Shown: piece after piece, positions 51,970 through 61,144 of the stretch
How positions within the stretch are numbered: the stretch's first letter is position 1
Layout of the letters: every line of letters starts with the position of its first letter
Assembly: GCF_011492965.1 (NCBI RefSeq)
Contig: NZ_CP045121.1
Span: 3,472,001-3,536,000 of the forward strand
DNA from: Rubrobacter marinus
GTDB lineage: Bacteria > Actinomycetota > Rubrobacteria > Rubrobacterales > Rubrobacteraceae
Direction: 5' to 3'
DNA: 64,000 bases
Made by a program: the position numbers and the translations under genes
Notes under the pieces: generated by a model
Told to the model about the DNA's origin: nothing
Database searches by the model: none
Seen by the model: only the letters and a program-made list of their open reading frames with translations

Positions 51970-52407
51970 GTGTTTGCTTCCGAGCTAGCTCTTGTAGAGA
52001 AATTACTTGATTGCGTACAAATAGATTCTCCCTGGGGCCCTGTAGACGTGGGCTTGGAGTTCTTTTATCAGCGCGGCAGAACAGATGTCGTGCTGATCGA
52101 CAACGATAGATCTATTATAGCTCTCGAGGCCAAACTCTACAGGTGGCGCCAAGCACTACAACAGGCTTATAGAAACACCTGCTTCGCGCACCGCTCATAC
52201 GTTGTTCTGCCGGAAACTACTGCATCGCTAGCTCAGCGCTACGCATCGGAGTTTCGTCGTAGAGGAGTTGGAATTTGCTATGTATCAGCGAATGGAGTTG
52301 CAATAGTGCAAGAGGCGCAGCAAAATATCCCTCTACAGCCTTGGCTGTCTGATCAAGCACTGTCGTGGGTGACGGGGGACGGGGAACTATGTCAGAGGTT
52401 CAGCTAG
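51970..52407 (+). CDS. Predicted PD-(D/E)XK nuclease-like protein
   Basis: A 145-residue protein from GTG 51970, behind GAGAGG. RGRTDVVLIDNDRSIIALEA, followed by KLYRWRQALQQA, fits a PD-(D/E)XK core with Asp39 and Glu53-x-Lys55. AYRNTCFAHRSYVVLPET continues as in nuclease-like proteins of this fold. The codons are AT-richer than in the chromosome. It overlaps the kinase gene by 19 nt, so the two are made together. Nuclease activity is inferred, not shown. Confidence 0.6.
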   Translation: MFASELALVEKLLDCVQIDSPWGPVDVGLEFFYQRGRTDVVLIDNDRSIIALEAKLYRWRQALQQAYRNTCFAHRSYVVLPETTASLAQRYASEFRRRGVGICYVSANGVAIVQEAQQNIPLQPWLSDQALSWVTGDGELCQRFS

Positions 52408-53246
52408 AGAGTATTGCCCGAGAGATTTGCCAGGTTAGAAACTATCAATTCGTTAGTCAAGTTGGAGCGGGAGCTTTCAAGGAAACGTTCCATGTGCGTC
52501 CCTCGGAGGATGCATCTCTCGCTCTTAAGGTCTTCAGACCTAAGAACACGGACGATAGAGTTCTACGGGAAATCGACGCGATGAAGCGTTGTGACCATCC
52601 CAACGTAGGCAAGTTGTTCGCAGTAGATTATTTCCATACAGAGGATCAAAAGTACTTATTCTCCATCGAGGAGTTTTTAGCCGGCGGTACGTTGACCGAA
52701 CGCGTCGAACAACGGTTGTTGCCCGTCGAAGAGGTACTGAAGTTCGGTAACTCATTGATAGAAGCAGTGTCGCACATAGCATCACACGGCCTCGTTCATA
52801 GAGATCTAAAGCCAGACAATATAATGTTCAAGGAGGACCGGGAGACACCCGTAGTGGTTGACTTGGGTTTGGTTAGGGACCTCGCAGAAAGCTCACTCAC
52901 GCAAACGTGGCTTATGCGGGGCCCAGGAACGCCATACTTCTCTGCTCCGGAGCAGTTGAATAACGATAAAGAACTTATCGACTGGAGAACTGATCAATTT
53001 TCGCTAGGAGTTGTCTTGTCGATATCAGTACTGGGCTACCATCCGTTTTCTGAGGAGAATGAGACAGCCGCTCAGCTGGTGGAGAGAGTAGCGAAAAGGG
53101 AATCTCCAAGCCCTCTTTTTTGGAACGACATTTCGGATCTAGGCTTGAATGCGCTCGGCAAGATGATCTCTCCTTGGCCCGTGGAGAGGTTCAGGACACC
53201 CGAGAAGTTGGCGGCGGCTTGGTCCGACCAGGGCAACGGTTCGTAG
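52389..53246 (+). CDS. Ser/Thr protein kinase
   Basis: A 285-residue cytosolic Hanks-type kinase without membrane segment or sensor domain. The glycine loop GAGAFKETF, Lys47 in LALKVF, HRDLKPDNIMF (Asp139, Asn144), DLG at 158-160 in place of DFG, and GTPYFSAPEQL are all present, so it should be active. ATG 52389 lies inside the end of the nuclease-like gene; its stop TAG overlaps the next GTG start. Low GC content marks it as acquired with its neighbours. Confidence 0.88.
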   Translation: MSEVQLESIAREICQVRNYQFVSQVGAGAFKETFHVRPSEDASLALKVFRPKNTDDRVLREIDAMKRCDHPNVGKLFAVDYFHTEDQKYLFSIEEFLAGGTLTERVEQRLLPVEEVLKFGNSLIEAVSHIASHGLVHRDLKPDNIMFKEDRETPVVVDLGLVRDLAESSLTQTWLMRGPGTPYFSAPEQLNNDKELIDWRTDQFSLGVVLSISVLGYHPFSEENETAAQLVERVAKRESPSPLFWNDISDLGLNALGKMISPWPVERFRTPEKLAAAWSDQGNGS

Positions 53247-54394
53247 TGCCTGCCTACCACCAAATGGGACACGATTCCCGCAACCTGCTCGCTGAAGAAC
53301 ACTTGTCTCGTTATACGGGAGCAATACTAAGCCCCGTAAATTACGTTGAGACCGATATTAGCACTCAGATTACGACCGCTCCTGACCGTTTCGACACTAT
53401 CTTTGATCCGCAGTTGTATTACCCACAGACGCTTAGGGGCGAGCTCCGACGGTGGAGCTACTTCCCGAGCGACGTAGACACGGCGGATACGGGTTTGGAT
53501 ACTTGGTGGAGAGATCTGGTAGACGGAATCGCGGACACCTGTGCAAACTTGCGGCCGAGTGCTGCATGTTCCCCAGCTATAGTCCCTCGTTCTTTTACGA
53601 ATGAGTACTATTCCAGGCTGGTGAGAAGTGGTAACTATCTTCATGAGAGATTGGCAGGGACCGACGTTCGATCCATTCAAACACTAATAGTGGGGCTTGC
53701 TGACCTCTCAGTCCCTGGACGCGGTATAGAAATTGCCTCCATAGCTTCTCGTACGGCAGCTTCCGAGATATACATCGTAATCAGCGGGGATACCCTTCCA
53801 AGAAGGGAACTAGCTGACACAGAAGGTCTCAAAGGTGCAATGCGACTTGTATCTGCGCTGGAGGGTGCAGGATTACCGGTGCTCATGGGGTTCACATCGT
53901 CAGATATGGTGCTCTGGAAAGCTGCTGGAGCCTCTTCGTGTGCAACAGGAAAATTCTTCAACCTACGCAGATTTACTTCGTCGCGCTTTGAAGACGAAAG
54001 CGCCGGAGGCGGAGGTCAACTTCCCTACTGGTTCGAGGAATCGTTGCTGGCTTTTCTGCGGGAGCCAGACATAACAAGGATACGAGCTAGACACCCAGAC
54101 ATGTTAAGCGAAAGCAGCCTTAGAAATCCCTTCGGGCTAGAGATATTAGAGGGCTTGGACTCGGGTGAGGGAAGGGCATGGTTGGGTACAAGCTGGCGTC
54201 AATTTATGTACGCTTTCGCGGATCTTGAGCATCGCATCTCTCAAAGTACTGTCGACGTTCGGAGTTTTTTACATCGGGCAGAACAGAACTGGCGATTTCT
54301 TGATGATTCCTCCTTCTTTATGGATGAGATGAGGAATGATGGTACTTGGCTCCGGACCTGGCGCATAGCGGAGGCGGAGTATAGAGATCACTGA
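53246..54394 (+). CDS. Unrecognised protein, third gene of kinase module
   Basis: A protein of 382 residues from GTG 53246 (TAGTG overlap with the kinase stop), or 376 from ATG 53264. I do not recognise the family. Visible conserved-looking segments are YTGAILSPVNYVETDI, FDTIFDPQLYYPQ, a run of alternating hydrophobic strands (QTLIVGLADLSVPG, ASEIYIVISGDTLP, LPVLMGFTSSDMVLWKAAGA) and SSCATGKFFNLRRF. The pattern would suit a beta/alpha barrel. No signal peptide or membrane helix. Tight coupling suggests it is the target or effector of the kinase. Confidence 0.7.
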   Translation: MPAYHQMGHDSRNLLAEEHLSRYTGAILSPVNYVETDISTQITTAPDRFDTIFDPQLYYPQTLRGELRRWSYFPSDVDTADTGLDTWWRDLVDGIADTCANLRPSAACSPAIVPRSFTNEYYSRLVRSGNYLHERLAGTDVRSIQTLIVGLADLSVPGRGIEIASIASRTAASEIYIVISGDTLPRRELADTEGLKGAMRLVSALEGAGLPVLMGFTSSDMVLWKAAGASSCATGKFFNLRRFTSSRFEDESAGGGGQLPYWFEESLLAFLREPDITRIRARHPDMLSESSLRNPFGLEILEGLDSGEGRAWLGTSWRQFMYAFADLEHRISQSTVDVRSFLHRAEQNWRFLDDSSFFMDEMRNDGTWLRTWRIAEAEYRDH

Positions 54395-54606
54395 TACGTT
54401 GGACTCAACGGCTGCTAGCAAACCTCTTAGAAATCCAGTTCGAGTATTTACCTGTTCACCTGTGCCATGAATCAAGTGTTGCCTAGCCCCACTGCTATCG
54501 AGGAAGAAGCGGGTTACTGTCAAGTCACTGTCGAATGCGAGAGGGGGAACGCGTACCTCAAATCACGCAGCCAACAATTTGCCTGCAAAATGACATATAT
54601 TAGAAG

Positions 54607-54679
54607 TGGAGCCGAGGGGGATCGAACCCCTGACCTCCGCCGTGCAAGGGCGGCGCTCTCCCGGCTGAGCTACGGCCCC
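54607..54679 (-). tRNA. tRNA-Ala (TGC)
   Basis: The minus strand folds as a standard cloverleaf: acceptor GGGGCCG with CGGCTCC, D-arm TAGCTCAGCCGGGAGAGC, anticodon loop CTTGCAC (TGC), and T-arm GGGTTCGATCCCC (GGTTCGATC). The discriminator is A; CCA is not encoded. Its 3' end faces the island on the left. Confidence 0.95.
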
Positions 54680-54692
54680 GGAATCGGGGTTG

Positions 54693-54721
54693 AGTTTACG
54701 CCGACGAGCGGGGTTCTTCAA
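54693..54721 (-). promoter_or_regulatory. Promoter of tRNA-Ala
   Basis: On the minus strand, TTGAAG (54716-54721) and TAAACT (54693-54698) are 17 bp apart, placing the start about seven bases before the tRNA. Confidence 0.65.
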
Positions 54722-54881
54722 CGCCGCTTCGCGGCGCGTCCCGGCTCGGCCTGCCGCGCGGGCACCGTCTCACACTCGTGCCGCCGGGCACGCATGGAGG
54801 AACGGCGCGTATCGTCCTCTTGGGCAAGGCGGTACAATGTCCGGGCCGGTAGACCAGCAGACCAACCGAGAGGTAGGACCC

Positions 54882-55133
54882 ATGGCCCTCTACGAATACA
54901 AGTGCTCCGACTGCGCGGAGCAGTTCGATCTCATGCGCCCCATGAGCGCGGCCGACGAGCCCGCCGAGTGCCCCGAGTGCGGCGGCGCCGAGTCTCGACG
55001 TTTGATCTCCAGCTTCGCCTCCGTTACCCCGGGTGCTTCGGCGATGAACACCAACCCGATGATGGACGCCCGCATCGCGAGCGGCAACGCCGCGAGCCGC
55101 GGCGGATGTTGCGGCGGGAGTTGCTGCGGCTAG
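54882..55133 (+). CDS. FmdB-family zinc ribbon protein
   Basis: An 83-residue protein beginning MALYEYKCSDCAEQFDLM, with a second pair in ECPECGGAESRRL, the FmdB zinc ribbon. The tail ends GGCCGGSCCG, a Gly/Cys-rich stretch common in actinobacterial members. ATG 54882 follows AGGTAGG. Members are thought to be regulatory; the role here is unknown. Confidence 0.85.
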   Translation: MALYEYKCSDCAEQFDLMRPMSAADEPAECPECGGAESRRLISSFASVTPGASAMNTNPMMDARIASGNAASRGGCCGGSCCG

Positions 55134-55200
55134 AGATCGGCGAGACGAACCGCCCCGGATAGGGGCAGCCGGGGGGCCGCCGGAGGCGGTCCCCCAACTC

Positions 55201-55566
55201 GTCCTCAGGGGCATCGAGGAGTTCAATGCGGGCGAGTTCTACGAGTGCCACGAGTACCTGGAAGAGGCGTGGATGCAGGAGCCCCGCAGGGTGCGCTTCC
55301 TCTACCAGGGCATCCTCCAGGTGGGCGTCGGCTTCTACCACCTGAAGAACGGCAACTGGCGCGGCGCCACCGGCCTCCTGCGCAACGGCGCCGTCCGCCT
55401 CAAGGAGTTCGAGCCCGAGTCCCTCGGCATCGACGTCGCCCGCCTCGTCCGCGAATCCGAAACATGCCTCGGGGAGCTCGAAGCCCTCGGCAGGGAACGC
55501 GTCCGCGAGTTCGACCTGAGCAGGATCCCCAAGGTGACTTTTACCGGGCAGCAGGCGTCCTCCTGA
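55201..55566 (+). CDS. DUF309 family protein (start unresolved)
   Basis: The conserved core reads GIEEFNAGEFYECHEYLEEA, YQGILQVGVGFYHLKNGNWR and GATGLLRNGAVRLKEF, the DUF309 helical-repeat family. The frame is open upstream to at least 55100 but offers no ATG, GTG or TTG at a suitable place, so either a base is missing in the G-run near 55171 or the true start is unusual. Coordinates give only the conserved part. Confidence 0.75.
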   Translation, partial: VLRGIEEFNAGEFYECHEYLEEAWMQEPRRVRFLYQGILQVGVGFYHLKNGNWRGATGLLRNGAVRLKEFEPESLGIDVARLVRESETCLGELEALGRERVREFDLSRIPKVTFTGQQASS

Positions 55567-55832
55567 GAGACGGAGCGTCTCGCGAGAGGTGCGAGCGACG
55601 CTCCCCCTCCCCGAGCGTAGGCGAAGAGCAGCATCCGTGGGCAACGAGGGCGGGTGGGCAGCGATGCCCGGCGGCAACCGGGGGAGGCGAACCCGGGTAG
55701 ATGCGGGTTTGCCAACGTCGGTGATCGTGGTTATGTTGTGCAGGAGGGAAATCATGGCGGCGCGGGAGCAGAGAGATCGCGGTTCCGGCATCAGGAGGGC
55801 GCGTAGCCCGTGGCACGTCCCGGAGGTTTAGG

Positions 55833-58463
55833 GTGAGGCCCCAGGACCTCGGCATCGGCAAGCTCTTCGAGAACGTCCGCGACGCCGTGATCGTGGCGGA
55901 GGCGGGCACGGGGCGCATCGTCCTGTGGAACCGGGCGGCCACGGAGGTCTTCGGCTACGCGCCCGAGGAGGCCCTGGGGATGAGCGTCGAGGAGGTCGTC
56001 CCCGAGCGCCTCAAGGAGAGGCACAGGGCGGGCCTCTCCCGCTACCGCGACACCGGCCACGGCCCGTACATCGACTCCTATACGGTGCTGGATCTCCCCG
56101 CCGTCCGTAAGGGCGGCGAGGAGGTAAGCATAGAGCTGACGCTGAGCCCCGTCGAGCCCCTGCCGGAGTCGGAGGCCGAGGGGCGTTTCGTGCTCGCCGT
56201 CGTGCGGGACGTGACGGAGCGCAAGCGGGCCGAGGAGGCCCTGCGGACCTCCGAGGCCGAGCTGCGGGCGCTCCTCGCCGCGATGACGGACGTGATCCTG
56301 GTGCTCGACGCGGGGGGCCGCTACCTCAGGATCGCGCCCACCAACCCCTCGCTCCTGTACAGGCCCCCCGAGGAGACCATCGGCCACACGCTGCACGAGC
56401 TCTTTCCGCAGGATCAGGCCGACGTGTTCGTGAGGCACATCCGGGCGGCCCTGGAGACGGGGCAGACGGTGAGCCTCGAGTACAGCCTGCCCATCGAGGA
56501 GCACGAGGTCTGGTTCGACGGGACCGTCTCGCCGATGCAGGACGGCACGGTCCTCTTCGTCGCCCGCGACATCACCGAGAGGAAGCGGGCGGAGCGGGAG
56601 ATCAGGGAGCTCAACGCGCAACTGGAGAATCGGGTGGCGGAGCGCACCGCCCGGCTGGAGGCGGCGCTCGCGGAGCTGAAGGAGAGGGAGCGGGGGCTCC
56701 GGGAGAGCAAGGAGCGCTACCAGGCGGTCGTCGAGCAGGCCGGGGAGGGCATCTTCCTCTTCGACCCCTCGACCAAGCGCATCCTCGAGGCCAACCTCGC
56801 CTTTCAGCGCATGTTCGGCTACGCCGCAGAAGAGCTGGGGCAGACGACCCTCTACGACCTCGCCCCGCAGGACCCCGAGGGCGTCGACCGCAACGTCGCG
56901 CGCGCCATGGAGCTGGGCCAGATCTGGGTCGGCGAGAGGCGCTACCGGCGTAAGGACGGCACGAGGATCGACGTGGAGGTCTCGGGGAGCGTGATCTCCT
57001 ACAGCGGCAAGGAGGTCGTCTGCTCGGTCGTCCGCGACGTCACGGAGCGCAAGCGGGCGGAGGAGGCCCTGCGCGCCAGCGAGGAGCGCTTCCGTTCCCT
57101 CGTCGATCAATCCCCGCTGAGCATACAGATCCTCTCCCCGGACGGCCGGACGCTCCGGGTCAACCGCGCCTGGGAGGAGCTTTTCGGCCTGACCCTGGAG
57201 GGCATCGAGGGCTACAACCTGCTCGAGGACCCCCAGCTTGTGGAGAAGGGCGTGATGCCCTACGTCCTTCGGGGCTTCGCGGGGGAGCCCACCGAGATCC
57301 CGCCGATCGCCTACGTCCCCGACGAGACCCTCCCCGGGGCCTCCGCCTACAGGGACCAGGAGCGCTGGGTGCAAGCCTTCATCTACCCGGTCAGGGACGC
57401 CGCCGGAGAGACGCACGAGATCGTCCTGATGCACGAGGACGTCTCCGAGCGCAAGCGGGCGGAGGAGGCCTTGCGGGAGAGCGAGGAGCGCTACCGCGCG
57501 GTCGTCGAGCAGGCGGCCGAGGGGATCGTGCTGGTCGACGTCGAGACGAAGCGCATCTTCGAGACGAACGCCGTGTACGAGAGCCTGCTCGGGTACTCCC
57601 CGGACGAGATGAAGGCCCTGACCCTCTACGACATCGTGCCCTACGGCCGCGAGAGCATGGACTGCTACGTCGAGCGGGTGCTGGAGAGAAGGGTCTACGT
57701 CAGCGGCGAGAGGCGCCACCTGCGCAAGGACGGGACGCTGGTGGACGTGGAGGTGAGCGCGAGCGTCATCTCCTACGGCGGGCGCGAGGCCATGTGCGTC
57801 GTCGTCCGCGACATCACCGAGCGCAAGCGGGCCGAGGAGGCGCTGCGCGAGGCGCGGGAGGCCGAGCGGCGCAGGATCGCCCGCGACATGCACGACCAGG
57901 TGCTCTCGGATCTGGTCTACGCCCTGAGCGAGATCCAGATCCACCAGGAGCTCTACGGGCAGGGCGAGGGGGACGGCGGCCTGAACGACGCCGCGGAGGC
58001 CATGAGGCGCTCGGTCGAGGGGCTGCGCGCCGCGATCTTCGAGATGCGCCTGGACGAGACCCTGGAGAGGTCCGTCTCGTCCTCGCTCGAAGCCTTGATA
58101 GAGGTGAACCGCCGGATGGCCCGCGGGCGCTACGGCGTGCAGTTCGTCCTGGAGGAGGGCGCGGCCGAGACCATACCGCTGGAGACCGGCAAGGGGCTGG
58201 TGCGCGTGCTGCAGGAGGCCCTGAACAACGCCCGGCGCCACTCCGGAGCCAGCAACATCCGCGTGGCGTTGCGGCTCGAGGACGGGCAGGTCCTGGCGGA
58301 GGTCTCCGACGACGGGCGGGGGTTCGATCCCCGTTCCTCCGTGGGGGGCGTGGGCATGAGCTCGATGCGCGGGCGGGCGGAGGCCCTCGGCGGGCAGCTC
58401 GAGGTCGAGAGCGAGCCGGGCAAGGGCACGACGGTGCGCTTCAGGGGCCCCCTGCCCTCGTGA
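55833..58463 (+). CDS. Multi-PAS sensor histidine kinase (NarL-partner type)
   Basis: 876 residues from GTG 55833 with GGAGG upstream. Five PAS domains in tandem, each ending in a DVTERKRAEEAL-type linker, start near residues 6, 150, 305, 425 and 555. They are followed by the HisKA_3 dimer box ERRRIARDMHDQVLSDLVYA, with the phospho-His, and an HATPase domain (NNARRHSGASN, VSDDGRGFDP, GGVGMSSMRGRAEALGG). No membrane segment, so signals are cytosolic. No response regulator gene lies in the window. Confidence 0.92.
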   Translation: MRPQDLGIGKLFENVRDAVIVAEAGTGRIVLWNRAATEVFGYAPEEALGMSVEEVVPERLKERHRAGLSRYRDTGHGPYIDSYTVLDLPAVRKGGEEVSIELTLSPVEPLPESEAEGRFVLAVVRDVTERKRAEEALRTSEAELRALLAAMTDVILVLDAGGRYLRIAPTNPSLLYRPPEETIGHTLHELFPQDQADVFVRHIRAALETGQTVSLEYSLPIEEHEVWFDGTVSPMQDGTVLFVARDITERKRAEREIRELNAQLENRVAERTARLEAALAELKERERGLRESKERYQAVVEQAGEGIFLFDPSTKRILEANLAFQRMFGYAAEELGQTTLYDLAPQDPEGVDRNVARAMELGQIWVGERRYRRKDGTRIDVEVSGSVISYSGKEVVCSVVRDVTERKRAEEALRASEERFRSLVDQSPLSIQILSPDGRTLRVNRAWEELFGLTLEGIEGYNLLEDPQLVEKGVMPYVLRGFAGEPTEIPPIAYVPDETLPGASAYRDQERWVQAFIYPVRDAAGETHEIVLMHEDVSERKRAEEALRESEERYRAVVEQAAEGIVLVDVETKRIFETNAVYESLLGYSPDEMKALTLYDIVPYGRESMDCYVERVLERRVYVSGERRHLRKDGTLVDVEVSASVISYGGREAMCVVVRDITERKRAEEALREAREAERRRIARDMHDQVLSDLVYALSEIQIHQELYGQGEGDGGLNDAAEAMRRSVEGLRAAIFEMRLDETLERSVSSSLEALIEVNRRMARGRYGVQFVLEEGAAETIPLETGKGLVRVLQEALNNARRHSGASNIRVALRLEDGQVLAEVSDDGRGFDPRSSVGGVGMSSMRGRAEALGGQLEVESEPGKGTTVRFRGPLPS

Positions 58464-58713
58464 GCGCGGGGTAGCGGCAAGCCCACCCGCCACAAGCCGC
58501 GGACGACGGTACCCCGACGTCCATCCCCTTGCGCTCGACGCCCCGAGGCGGCAGCGGCGGGGCACCTCGATCAGGAGGGCCCGACCGGGCGCGCTCTGGA
58601 GACCATGCCTACGCTGGACGGACACGAGGTTCGACGGCGGCCACACGGTCTCGGGAGGGCGCCGTGCCCCGCGGGTTCGGTTGGTGCGTCGCGGAGCGGA
58701 GAAAGGGGTCGAG

Positions 58714-58788
58714 ATGGCGGAGAGAGGTACCGGGCTCGGGGAGAGCGAGATCCGAGAGATCGTGCGGGACGAGGCGCGGGGGGCGTAG
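58714..58788 (+). CDS. Possible 24-residue leader peptide
   Basis: ATG 58714 follows GAAAGGGG; the peptide is MAERGTGLGESEIREIVRDE plus four residues. It ends 15 bp before the acetate-transporter-like gene. It may be a leader or a chance frame. The remaining sequence from 58464 to 58803 shows no gene. Confidence 0.25.
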   Translation: MAERGTGLGESEIREIVRDEARGA

Positions 58789-58803
58789 GAGGAGGCCCCG
58801 GCC

Positions 58804-59358
58804 ATGGCGGATTCCGCGCCGCTAGGGTTGGCGGCCTTTGCCCTCACGACCTTCCTCCTGAGCCTCTTCAACGCCGGGCTCCTGCCCGAGGCCGGGGAGC
58901 CCGTGGTCTTCCCGCTGGCGGCCTTCTACGGCGGGCTCGCGCAGTTTGTCGCCGGGCTCTTCGAGTTCCGCAACAACGACACCTTCGGCGCCACGGCGTT
59001 CACCTCCTACGGCGCGTTCTGGCTCGCCTCCCGGGCGCTGGAGACCTTCTACGCCAACCGCATCCCGGAAGACCAGCTTCCCCTCTACGTCGGCTGGTCC
59101 CTTCTCGCCTGGGGCCTCTTCACGGCGTACGTGTGGATCGGGTCGTTAAAGGTCAGCGTCGCCGTGAACGCCGTCTTACTCCTGCTCACCGCGACGTTCG
59201 TCCTGCTGGGCATCGGCGACGTGATCGGGAGCGCCGCGATCGTACGCGCAGGCGTCTACCTGGGCCTCGTCACCACGCTGGCCGCCTGGTACGCCTCGGC
59301 GGCAGGAGTGCTCGACGACACGGTGGGGCGCACCATCCTGCCCGTCGGACACAGGTAG
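58804..59358 (+). CDS. GPR1/FUN34/YaaH (SatP) family acetate transporter
   Basis: A 184-residue protein with six predicted membrane helices. The family N-terminus appears as SAPLGLAAFALTTFLLSLFN, followed by FYGGLAQFVAGLFEFRNNDT, FGATAFTSYGAFW and the later helices. SatP-type proteins move acetate or succinate across the membrane. ATG 58804 follows AGGAGGAGG. Confidence 0.85.
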   Translation: MADSAPLGLAAFALTTFLLSLFNAGLLPEAGEPVVFPLAAFYGGLAQFVAGLFEFRNNDTFGATAFTSYGAFWLASRALETFYANRIPEDQLPLYVGWSLLAWGLFTAYVWIGSLKVSVAVNAVLLLLTATFVLLGIGDVIGSAAIVRAGVYLGLVTTLAAWYASAAGVLDDTVGRTILPVGHR

Positions 59359-59521
59359 AGACCGAAACCTCCCAGAACCGAAGGCGCGCAAGCGCTCCCG
59401 CTCGAGCTCGGAGATCCCTATTCCCTGCGGTCCATCCTCGCGCCTCCGCGCCGGGTCGCCGCCCGGCGACTCTCCCGCAAGGGGGACTATTAGGGGGCGT
59501 AGGACCTCGCCGGGGCGTTTT

Positions 59522-59752
59522 GTGTGGTGGATCACCAAACGCCGTCCCGACAGGTTCTACCGTCCGCTGATGGGCAGGGGCAAGAGATCCCGATTCACCT
59601 GCGGACACGACGGACCGGCGCTCGTTCGGCAGACGGACGAGGGCTCTGTCGCCGTATGCCTGCTCTGCGACACCGTCGGCCCCCCGAGGGAGACCGCGGG
59701 GGAGGCCCGGCAAGCCCTGCAAGACCTCGCCGACGACAGGCGCGAGCAGTAG
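59522..59752 (+). CDS. Small Cys/His protein, hypothetical
   Basis: A 76-residue protein; CGHDGPALV and VCLLCDTVGPPRE could form a small zinc site. GTG 59522 or ATG 59570 are possible starts; neither has a strong ribosome site. No family is recognised. Confidence 0.45.
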   Translation: MWWITKRRPDRFYRPLMGRGKRSRFTCGHDGPALVRQTDEGSVAVCLLCDTVGPPRETAGEARQALQDLADDRREQ

Positions 59753-60059
59753 TAGCGGGGCCGCCCGCGCAGCACCACCATCTTCTCGGAATCCTGGTCC
59801 CCCGATCTAGTCGCACGTACCGGGTGCGCCCGGCCCGGGCGCTCCCGAAGAGGCTATCGCCGTCCGGGACAAACACCCACGAGGGCACGAGACCATCTTC
59901 CCATACCCTCACCCCGCAGCCGCGGATACGCTCATCTCACGGCGAGCGCTTGCGGGACCGGTCCCGACGCTTCGGATCGTGCGGGAAGCGTCCGTGGTCC
60001 ATCGCCCGCTCGCGGGTCGGAGTGAGGGAAGTCGGATAGCGGGAAGGGAGAAGAGAAAG
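59753..60059. other. Intergenic, no gene seen
   Basis: The region holds only the leader of the RTX-repeat gene; the ribosome site GGGAAGGGAG lies at its right end. Confidence 0.4.
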
Positions 60060-60782
60060 ATGAGAAGGATCTCGACCATGGCGGTTCTGTCGGTGCTGAT
60101 GGTGGCCCTGACGGCGACGGCGGCCTACGCGGTGACGAAGCGCGGCACGAACTACGGCGACGCCCTGTACGGCACGAACTACGCGGACACGGTCTACGGC
60201 TACGGCGGCGCCGACCTCATAAAGGGCTACGGGGGCAAGGACGTCCTGTACGGCGGCAACGAGGCCGGCTGGGGCGACAAGATCCTCGGCGGCACGGCCG
60301 ACGACCGGATTCTCGGGCAGAACGGCCACGACGCCCTCTACGGCGAGGCCAACAACGACAGGCTCGACGGCGGCTACGGCGACGACCTCATCGTAGGCGG
60401 CACCGGCCAGGACACCCTCAAGGCCGGCCCCGGCGCCGACAAGATCAACGCCCAGGACGGCCAGCGCGACGTCGTAGAGCTCTGCGGCTCCGGCCCGTAC
60501 GACGTCGTCTACTACGACGCGGGGCTGGACGTGCTCGTGGGCTGCATCTCGCCTCAGGGTACCGCCAGGGAGAGCGCCGGCATGAGCGCCGCCGAGGCGC
60601 GCGAGGCGACCGAGACCGACCTCTCCGCCCAGAAGCCGCCGGAGGGCCTCTTCGAGCACACAGGCAAGGTCCTCGTCGAGCACAAGGGCAAGGAGCTGCT
60701 GGTCTCCGAGAAGGACCTCAAGGGCCACGCCGGGCACGGCGACCGCATACTCGACCCGACCGGACGCTCCGACCCGGAGTAG
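60060..60782 (+). CDS. Small secreted protein with RTX-like calcium-binding repeats
   Basis: 240 residues. The signal peptide (RRISTMAVLSVLMVALTATA then AYA) is followed by about ten repeats of the form G-x-D-x-L/I-x-G, such as GDALYGTNYADTVYGYGGAD and GYGDDLIVGGTGQDTLKAGP, the hemolysin-type calcium roll. GADKINAQDGQRDVVELCG ends the roll. The C-terminus is charged and without repeats. It is short for the family and probably exported by Sec. ATG 60060 follows AAGGGAG. Confidence 0.8.
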   Translation: MRRISTMAVLSVLMVALTATAAYAVTKRGTNYGDALYGTNYADTVYGYGGADLIKGYGGKDVLYGGNEAGWGDKILGGTADDRILGQNGHDALYGEANNDRLDGGYGDDLIVGGTGQDTLKAGPGADKINAQDGQRDVVELCGSGPYDVVYYDAGLDVLVGCISPQGTARESAGMSAAEAREATETDLSAQKPPEGLFEHTGKVLVEHKGKELLVSEKDLKGHAGHGDRILDPTGRSDPE

Positions 60783-60817
60783 GGAGCGCCAGGGTCCTTC
60801 GGGGGAAGAGCCGACCT

Positions 60818-60867
60818 CGCGCAGGAGGCCCGGGGCACCGATCGCGGTGCCCCGGGCCTCCTGCGCG
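60818..60867. terminator. Perfect 23-bp hairpin after RTX gene
   Basis: Arms 60818-60840 and 60845-60867 are exact complements with a four-base loop, 36 bp after the stop. It is GC-rich and has no U-tract. Confidence 0.7.
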
Positions 60868-61144
60868 CCCGGACGCGTAGAATAGTGGGAGGCGCAGGCG
60901 GGCTTCGACCACGCTCGCGAACCCCTGGAGGGACCTTCCCGAATCCCATCGGGGTCACGCGCCGGGGAAATAGAGGGTCGAGGTACGCTTCGCGGGCGTG
61001 TGACCGGCACCGGGACGTAGTCTCGCGCGCGTTGCGCGGCAGGGCGACGGAGGAGCGGAAGCTGGGAGGTGTGGGTGAGCACGGAGGGGGGCGGCATCGC
61101 CGAGGTCCGGTATGAGGCACCGGGGTGCTTCTACGGGAGCATCC
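60868..61144. other. Intergenic, no gene seen
   Basis: No coding frame can be supported. The region ends at the start of the HTH gene. Confidence 0.4.

Noticed and set aside
58316-58336. GGGTTCGATCCCC-like T-arm sequence suggesting another tRNA or att site
   Set aside because: It lies within the HATPase domain of the histidine kinase and has no cloverleaf around it.
55791-58871. Minus-strand frame of 1026 codons opposite the histidine kinase
   Set aside because: Shadow frame; PAS, HisKA_3 and HATPase motifs are on the plus strand.
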